Of a stretch of DNA of 64,000 bases, positions 58,065-64,000 are shown in pieces. A model generated the notes under the pieces. The model saw only the letters and a list, made by a program, of their open reading frames with translations. It had not been told where the DNA came from and searched no databases. The stretch comes from Phytophthora quininea (lineage: Eukaryota > Oomycota > Peronosporomycetes > Peronosporales > Peronosporaceae). The stretch's first letter is position 1. The number at the start of each line of letters is the position of its first letter. The position numbers were made by a program, and so were the translations under genes. The DNA is taken from the NCBI GenBank assembly GCA_011947345.1, contig JAAVTG010000567.1, positions 186,001 through 250,000 on the forward strand, written 5' to 3'.

Positions 58065-58083
58065 TTATTTCATCAATACTTTG

Positions 58084-58583
58084 GCCTAAAATAAAATTAT
58101 AACCTTTATTCAGACGTGGACAGTGATTACCACGTAAACATGTGGATATTCTATTTTCTCTACGCTGTATAGCAAATCAAACAAACTTATGTTTTGTCAT
58201 TACATCTAGCAACTCGTATTGTCTCTCCGCTAGTTTATCATCAAAACCAAAACACTTCATTGAATTAAATCGGTGCCCGTACCTGAAGCTGTTGAATTTA
58301 CTTCTTGACGTTGTCACCCAGTAAATATTGAAAGTCGGCAGCAACGATATCGTTGTATACAGCTCCATTTTTGTGGTATAATCCGCGTTTTGCCCGACCT
58401 GCAGAAATCATTTCCCAGTCTGCTCTCTGGCTCTATCCCCCCTCCTTCCTCTCCGCTGGCGAGCTCGCATGCGTCTTCAAGCCCCGGGGAGTGGTGGCCG
58501 ACGGAGTCGTACTGGTCGTTTTTAAGCTGGGCTCCGGTTGACTCATCCAGACCTGGCTCGTCGCCTGGCATGGAACGCTGGGC
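58084..58583 (-). other. Degraded retroelement flanking the Merlin insertion
   Basis: A minus-strand frame at 58314-58571 reads MPGDEPGLDESTGAQLKNDQ. Immediately right of the Merlin element (60110-60066) the same strand reads IVLGHDWCAGVRP, reminiscent of the end of a gypsy protease domain (DIILGxDWL). If so, the Merlin element landed in an old gypsy polyprotein whose integrase is at 57497-58064. The match is short and the assignment is tentative. Confidence 0.4.
58576..58583. repeat. Target-site duplication of the Merlin element, left copy
   Basis: GCTGGGCG, identical to 60066-60073. Eight to nine bp is the usual target duplication of Merlin transposons. Confidence 0.85.
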
Positions 58584-60065
58584 GGGCTCTCCCCAAGCAG
58601 AGCTCCGCTTTTTCTATTGCAACTTTCTAATGTGACATTTGTGAGAATTTTTCGAATGCATTTTGGAAACCTGCTGAAATCGCTAACACTTACTAAAGGA
58701 TACTACAAAAACAATTCGAAATAGCTCCGTTTTTCGGCTCCAAACCGCAAAATAAACCGTACTCACATACTTGCTATTTGTATGTGGGAAAAGTATGGTT
58801 TCGGTTTCCCCACTCCACCCATTCGGCCACTCTGGCTTTTTCAGCCCCGCCCCCACCACCGCCCATGTCAAGCCACCCCAGCCACCATTACGCTCCCCAG
58901 CCCACCGAGCAGCTCTCCCTGAACGCTGTCATCGCTGCGACAGCGGATGAGGCCGGGGCAGTGAGGTGGTGGCAAGATGCAGGGGTGTTGGAGCGGCAAA
59001 TGTTTTGCCCGGGGTGTGGAGGGTCCATGCGCGCCAAGGCCTCCGCCAAGAAACCGTCTTGGCGGTGTTGCAAAAAATCATGAAAATGGTAAAGAGTATT
59101 CTATTAGCATGTCAACGAATACGTGGCTGTCTGGGATGAAGCTCTCCCTGGCTCAGGCAGCGCGCTTGCTGTGTGCCTGGTGCATGCGGCTGCCGCAGGC
59201 ACAGATAGCTGAGATCGCCGACGTCTCCGAGACCACGGCGGGGGACTGGTGCGCGTTCGTCCGTTGTCTGTGCTCGAAGCAGCTCACCAAGGATGAGTTC
59301 CAGGTAAATTTTGGTTTTATTTATTTTATTTTTATGCTACTAATATTGTTGTTTAGATAGGAGGAATTGGCCACATAGTTGAAATCGATGAATCCAGCAT
59401 GAAAAAAGAGCAAGCACAATCGAGGTAGATTCTACGCTGACTACTGGCTTTTGGTGGGGTCGATCGCTTCACGGGGCAGTGGTTTGCCCGCTTCGTGAAC
59501 GATGACCGCACCCAAGATAGTCTGTTCCCCATCATTCGGCAATTTATCAAGCCGGGGTAAGATTTATTTTTGTTTTTTAGAAATACGTTTTTTAACCTAA
59601 GCTTTGTATAGGACCACCATACATTCTGACATGAATGCTACTTACGTGACTGAGCGGAAAACCAAGCGGGGCGCGACACGGGTGCGCACGCTCGCGAACA
59701 ATCCTAAGATGTCTGACCTTAACTACGTACACAAGTACGTAAATCATACGGAGCACTACGTTGACCCCGACGACGGCATCCATACCAATACAATTGAAGG
59801 CCTATGGGAAATCCATATCAAGAGACACGCCAAAGCAATGAGAGGCATGAAAAATCGGAGCTGAACGGGTACATTGATGAGTACCTTTGGAGGAGCTGGT
59901 ACTTCCCGAAGAAGGCGACCACGGGACAGATTTTTAGTGGGCTGCTACAGTTGATCCAAAAACATGGAGCTTAAATTGTAAATGAACGTATTTTTTTACA
60001 AATTTTTCACAAATGTCACATTAAAATGTTGCAATAGAAAAAGCGGAGCTCTGCTTGGGAGAGCC
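58584..60065 (+). mobile_element. Merlin-type DNA transposon, 1482 bp
   Basis: The element has terminal inverted repeats of about 62 bp (58584-58645 and 60004-60065), both starting GGCTCTCC and continuing AAGCAGAGCTCCGCTTTTTC, with a handful of mismatches. It is flanked by an 8-bp direct repeat GCTGGGCG. Inside is a single plus-strand transposase gene of the IS1016/ISXO2-like type. Termini, duplication size and transposase type all fit the Merlin superfamily. Confidence 0.9.
58865..59974 (+). CDS. Merlin (ISXO2-like DDE) transposase, three exons
   Basis: ATG 58865 (MSSHPSHHYAPQPTEQ). Exons end and start at 59303/59357 and 59556/59612; the introns are 53 and 55 nt. The N-terminus has MFCPGCGGSM and SWRCC, a CXXC zinc ribbon; then KLSLAQAARLLCAWCMRL and QIAEIADVSETTAGDW (helix-turn-helix). 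The DDE domain has VEIDESSM (first Asp), GGVDRFTGQWF, IHSDMNATY (second Asp) and HTNTIEGLWEIHIKRHAK (Glu), ending QLIQKHGA at 59974. Breaks: near 59075 in a run of A, a compensating pair between about 59405 and 59450, and near 59850. All DDE residues are present. About 300 residues if repaired breaks are errors. Confidence 0.82.
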
Positions 60066-60073
60066 GCTGGGCG
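60066..60073. repeat. Target-site duplication of the Merlin element, right copy
   Basis: GCTGGGCG, identical to 58576-58583. Confidence 0.85.
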
Positions 60074-62036
60074 TACCCCAGCACACCAGTCGTGGCCCAG
60101 CACGATAATATAACGCCTGACTATCGTGGAGCACGCTGTGCTGCCACCCACATGATCTCACATCGCGTGACGATTCGTCTTAGTGTCGCACTCATCATCC
60201 TTAGCCCATTCGTTAATCCCCATATGGTGCACATCTGGTGCTTCGACATTCGACAGTTACAGAAGTCGATTACAAGCAATCGTGGAATCGTGCTTACTAG
60301 GTAGAACGAAGGCTCTCGCCATTTCCGGCAACTGCCATCATTGTCGCTATCACTCGGATTGCTCGAATCATCAATGCCAATGTCTGATACAGGACGCTTC
60401 TCCGCCAGATCAGCAAGAACGAACTAAATTTCCACCTAAAATTGGTTTCAGCAGCACCAGTTGCCTCTTCTGCGCACAAGCTACTGCTAAATGTCTAGCT
60501 GTATCCAGTTTGTAACTGCTGTCGCCTGGACACACTGTCAGTTTGATCGATCGGTGTGATATGCGTGCACGTAGAAATCCTCAAGAAGCAGCTGTTTATC
60601 CCCTCTCGAAGCTTATTACAATATATCGGACAGCACCTTTGCATAATAGCATTGGTGATGTATGGGTTAGCTCAGTAAAAACAATTCAATGTCATCAATT
60701 ATTGTTCAAAGTGTCTTTCAACTCTCGTTGGTACATAATTGTACCTAATTTAAGTGTGCGTTAGACAATCACATGAGCCAACTTTGCGACATACCGTCGC
60801 GAAGATGTACCCTCTCCCCATTTTTCCGGTTAGTAAAAATATATTGGCATGGGTTACTTCTCTGTCCCATGAGGTTTTTGTGTCCCACACGAGCGTCAAG
60901 GGTAAATGGTTTTGTATTAAATGAATCAAAACGTTTACAAAACCAGTGGCAAGGCGCTATAATTCTACACAGTACAATTCGTCCAAACTCCAGCACAACG
61001 CCCACGCCAAATCATGCCACGTACGCTCGGCGTCAAGGCGATCTCGTCCAAGAGTCGCATTGCGGTGGCGGTCTTTCTATTACAGACAGGAAGGGGTAAC
61101 GTAGAGTGTATATTGCAGTTTGTATGCAAGAGTAGGAAAATCGGCTGCTTTTCGAACAAACCACGAAATGGACGTGAGCGAAGGATCGGTTGTTGTCTGC
61201 AGCATTTACATTTTTAGCGAGTTGGCAAAGGGTCACGATAGTTGGCACTAAGTATCGTACCTGTTGGGCATAAGCCAACCCATCCCGCTTGTCTTGGTGC
61301 AGACCAAGGAATTCTGCTCTCGGGCTCAATAACTAGCTTGAGTTCCTCATTGAACTCCTCGTACGCGCTAGAGCTCGTGTTGGAGCACGTACTATTCGTC
61401 AGTCGCCGGTCGTATGCTTAGTGTCTGGTACATCCTGACAGACACGACATTGCGTAGTCGACCTTCAGCGACGGGTCAGGGATCCGTCACTAACTTTATA
61501 CTGAGGCATGTTGACGACCGAAGTGTAAAGTCATGGTGCTCGTTCCGGAAAGTAGAAATCCACACCTCTTTGGTTCCGTTCTCGATCACTAGCCCACACC
61601 AGTCAGCCGCGAGTGTTGCTGTCGCACGCGTATTACTTGCCACTCACTGCCACCGCTGCAAGGAACAGGACAGCGCTTGTTGTCGTGGTAGCAAATTTAC
61701 AACGTAAACCCGATAGCTTAGCACCCAATTTGAAACCGCTACCCCAGCGTCAATTCCATCGACGCTGTAGATTGCTAAGAGGTACAATAGACCGCAAGTT
61801 AAAGAGCCACAAGACGTATGGTGATAGAAGATCGATCACATGGCTCACCTACGGTTTCTGCTGCTACTTAATCGCTCGTGCTTCCGTTCATGATTTTATT
61901 TCAGTCGAACTACCATTCAAAAGCTGGTTTTCCGTTAATTGAGTTGTTTAGATGATGAAAAAGGATACACCTTTTTCACTCTAGTGAACCTGTTTTACAT
62001 ATCTAGTTTGGTGGTGCTACCGTCTTACAGCGTACT
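60074..62036. other. Gene-free stretch
   Basis: Short open frames on both strands, none with a recognisable domain. No repeat of note was seen. Confidence 0.35.
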
Positions 62037-62160
62037 AGACGCCTAGGCGTTCTAATATAATAGACCGCCCACTGAGCGGTGTATTCCTGTAAAACGCCTA
62101 GGCGTTATAGATCGAGGGTGGTGTCAAAATGAGACGAACACGAGAACCTAGGCGGTCTAA
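62037..62160. repeat. Cluster of CGCCTAGGCG palindromes
   Basis: Perfect palindromes ACGCCTAGGCGT (62039-62050) and AACGCCTAGGCGTT (62093-62106), a related CCTAGGCGG (about 62148), an inverted pair TAGACCGCC (62061-62069) and GGCGGTCTA (62151-62159), and a small hairpin ACCGC/GCGGT (about 62064-62080). The cluster begins 55 bp left of the stop-side end of the pogo-like transposase and could be its terminal repeat or a transcription terminator. Confidence 0.55.
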
Positions 62161-62214
62161 ACGAGGGAGAAGTGAAAACGAGATGAATGCGGCTTTATTA
62201 GCGGTAAACTGGTA

Positions 62215-63916
62215 CTATAGATGTTCGCCGTCGACCTGAGGAGTGTAGAAATGACCAAGACGAGCGATGCAAATGGATTGAAGCGCATTTTCGGCGCGGT
62301 ACGTGAACGTTTCCACCACACGGCGGTCGTTGTTCAAAGTTTTCACTTCAATATCGCAGCAAAGCATCCGAGAGGCAGCAAATATCTCGAGCTCACTTCC
62401 AGGAATCTCTCTAGAACATAGATTATCTAGATACTCTTCATCGAAAAGATCCTCAAGGTCATCCAAAGTCTGCATGTACTCGGTCAAGACGCCCACATAA
62501 TCAGGAATATCTGCGCCAATGCCATGCCGCAGACAGCAAAACAAGCTACTCTGAGTGTCATCGGGAATGTACCATGCCGGTTGCGCAATACACAGCTCCT
62601 CGAGATCATCATTATTCGAGAGAAGCGCTTGGTAGCGCTGATGCCATTCATCCATACTGATCTCACCACTAATCAGCTGTCTAAGAGGCGGATGCAGCAA
62701 CTCCATGCTGAAAGCTGACCTTGGCGCAAGTCCACATAACTTGAAAGCGTTTGAAATCTCCTCGCTCGTTTTGCTTGCTGCCCAGCAAGCACCCATTCAG
62801 CCACTTTAAAGTACTTCGGTACTTTTGGATTGCCAGCCGGAGTTTGAAGCGCTGTATCATACAGTGCTTGGGCTACGTAGGTGTCATACTTGTCGCGATA
62901 GAATTCTTGAAAACTCCGATTAACAGCAACGTCCAGGGGTTGGCAGAGATTTGGTGGGACCAACAGTACGTGAATGTTGTAGGATTGAAGCCGTTGCTCA
63001 TCAACAAGTTTTACGTGTGCGGCGTAGGAATCAATGGTGTACAACACTGATTGGCGGTAGAAGTTCGTCTCCATCCGACGGCAAATGACTTGTTTCGCAT
63101 GCTCCAGCAAAATATCATCGCTCCACATTCCAGAATTGTTAACGTCTACCATGACGCCTGGTGGACACACAGGTTTTTCTTCAATTTAGAGAACAACAAA
63201 TGTGGTGTCGGGATCTGGCCATCTCCAGTGATTGAAAATGTTGCGGTGAAGCGCTTGTGACTGGTCCCACCCTTGCGCAGCAAAACCTCAGGCGATCCTC
63301 TAGTTGTGATTGTTGTTTTTGGTTCGGTCTCAAAGTACCTCGGGACTTGGTCCATATTGACGACGTTGCAGGGCTTAATGTTGTGCTGCTCGATAAGAGC
63401 ATGAGCTTTATTGATAAAAGCGAGATAAATTGCTGCAGCATCATCGAGAAGCGTCCTGGTAGTTGTCTGGTGACGGGAAACCAGATTGTACAGGGTTTTG
63501 AAGCGGTCCAGCCATCCCGAAGAAGCTTTAAAGGGCTTAGACGGTTCCGTTGAGTCAGCAGCTTCCAATTTGCTGTAAAAGTTGAGAGCTTGAAGTTGTT
63601 TTTACTTGTCCTTGACCCGCAGGCCTTTGTTGTTTCTCGCAACTATCCACTCATGTAGGTCTTCTTCCAGCTTTTGATGCTGGGCTTTCCTGCCTGCACC
63701 TGGCAGCCGTCGAATCGATCGTGTAGCTACTTGCCGATCCTTAGAAGCGGAACGCAGCTTCTCGCGATTATTGTACCAGTCTCGAACGAACAATGATGAC
63801 GGCAGCTCGTATCTCTTAGCAAGAGCGTGAAAGCTGCATCCTGCTACTTTGTACTTGTACTCGCTGATTACGTGTAGCTTGAACTGTAGGGTGTAGCTGT
63901 TGCGCTTCGAGGGCAT
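62215..63916 (-). pseudogene. Pogo-like (CENP-B type) transposase
   Basis: From the ATG at 63916: a helix-turn-helix of the CENP-B N-terminal type (YTLQFKLHVISEYKYKVAGC; ALAKRYELP), a second DNA-binding part (SGWLDRFKTLYNLVSRHQTT), and the DDE_1 domain with Asp in VVNMDQVPRYF, Asp in [11 protein letters not shown] and Asp in [15 protein letters not shown]. The frame has an in-frame TAA at 63602-63604 between the two DNA-binding parts, a single-base event in otherwise continuous sequence, and a shift near 62790. After the shift a 190-residue C-terminal region follows ([19 protein letters not shown] ... SELEIFAASRMLCCDIEVK ... IARLGHFYTPQVDG) that ends at 62215. That tail resembles no transposase part I know and may be a protease-like (OTU-like) fold, which is a guess. 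Confidence 0.75.
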
Positions 63917-64000
63917 AGTGGCGAGTGCTTATGAGAGGAACTGGGACTGGTAAGACAATAAACGACGCAGGGACAGCACGTCCGGCCAAGGACGGCCAGC

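Noticed and set aside
60769..61005. Minus-strand frame with a coding look
   Set aside because: No motif and no conserved blocks; treated as chance.
1..64000. CRISPR arrays, tRNA or rRNA genes
   Set aside because: No regularly spaced direct repeats, no cloverleaf with GGTTCGA-type T-loop, and no rRNA-like sequence were seen by eye; a covariance-model scan would be decisive for tRNAs.

Overview
The window looks like nuclear DNA of a plant-pathogenic oomycete, most likely Phytophthora or a close relative. The reasons are densely packed genes with very short introns (46-123 nt, usually GTRNGT...YAG), a relic of a Crinkler effector with an LFLAK-type N-terminus (44.1-45.1 kb), oomycete-style gene families, and a mixture of LINE, LTR, Harbinger-like, MULE, Merlin and pogo elements. 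No prokaryotic feature was seen. Genus and species are inference.

Layout. 0-4 kb: the end of a serine-rich unknown gene running off the left edge, a 2-oxoglutarate/Fe(II) oxygenase and a five-exon D-threonine aldolase/D-serine dehydratase-like gene. 4-18.6 kb: a transposon graveyard. An old minus-strand LINE (LINE A) was invaded by a plus-strand RNase H-bearing LINE (LINE B, 8202-13389, 15-bp target duplication) and by a 407-bp solo LTR (14437-14843, 5-bp target duplication). Both insertions rejoin the LINE A reading frame when removed. 18.7-26.2 kb: two 2.9-kb inverted arms, each with an M48 metallopeptidase gene and a Harbinger-type transposase, around a 1.7-kb spacer holding a MULE transposase. 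26.8-54.3 kb: a gene-rich block with an ABCG half-transporter, a broken 2OG oxygenase, ORC1/CDC6, an HSF factor, two unknown multi-exon genes, a large LamG-like protein, the Crinkler relic, a two-RRM plus SBP2-type L7Ae protein, an FtsJ cap methyltransferase, a myotubularin phosphatase and a fumarylacetoacetate hydrolase-family enzyme. 54.3-64 kb: gene-poor, with a dead gypsy integrase, a Merlin element with full termini (58584-60065) and a pogo-like transposase.

A recurrent oddity is that many otherwise well-conserved genes carry single-base frame breaks, often in homopolymers and sometimes in compensating pairs. The inverted arms differ by four indels but I found only two substitutions (comparison by eye), which fits residual assembly indels. 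So 'pseudogene' is used cautiously; some genes so labelled or noted as broken may be intact in the organism.

The genes are not an operon-like pathway. They are ordinary eukaryotic neighbours: RNA metabolism (RRM/L7Ae, cap methyltransferase), phosphoinositide turnover, replication licensing, heat-shock-type transcription, transport and small-molecule metabolism. Several pairs are head-to-head with very short gaps (31400/31442, 34740/34862, 45123/45247).
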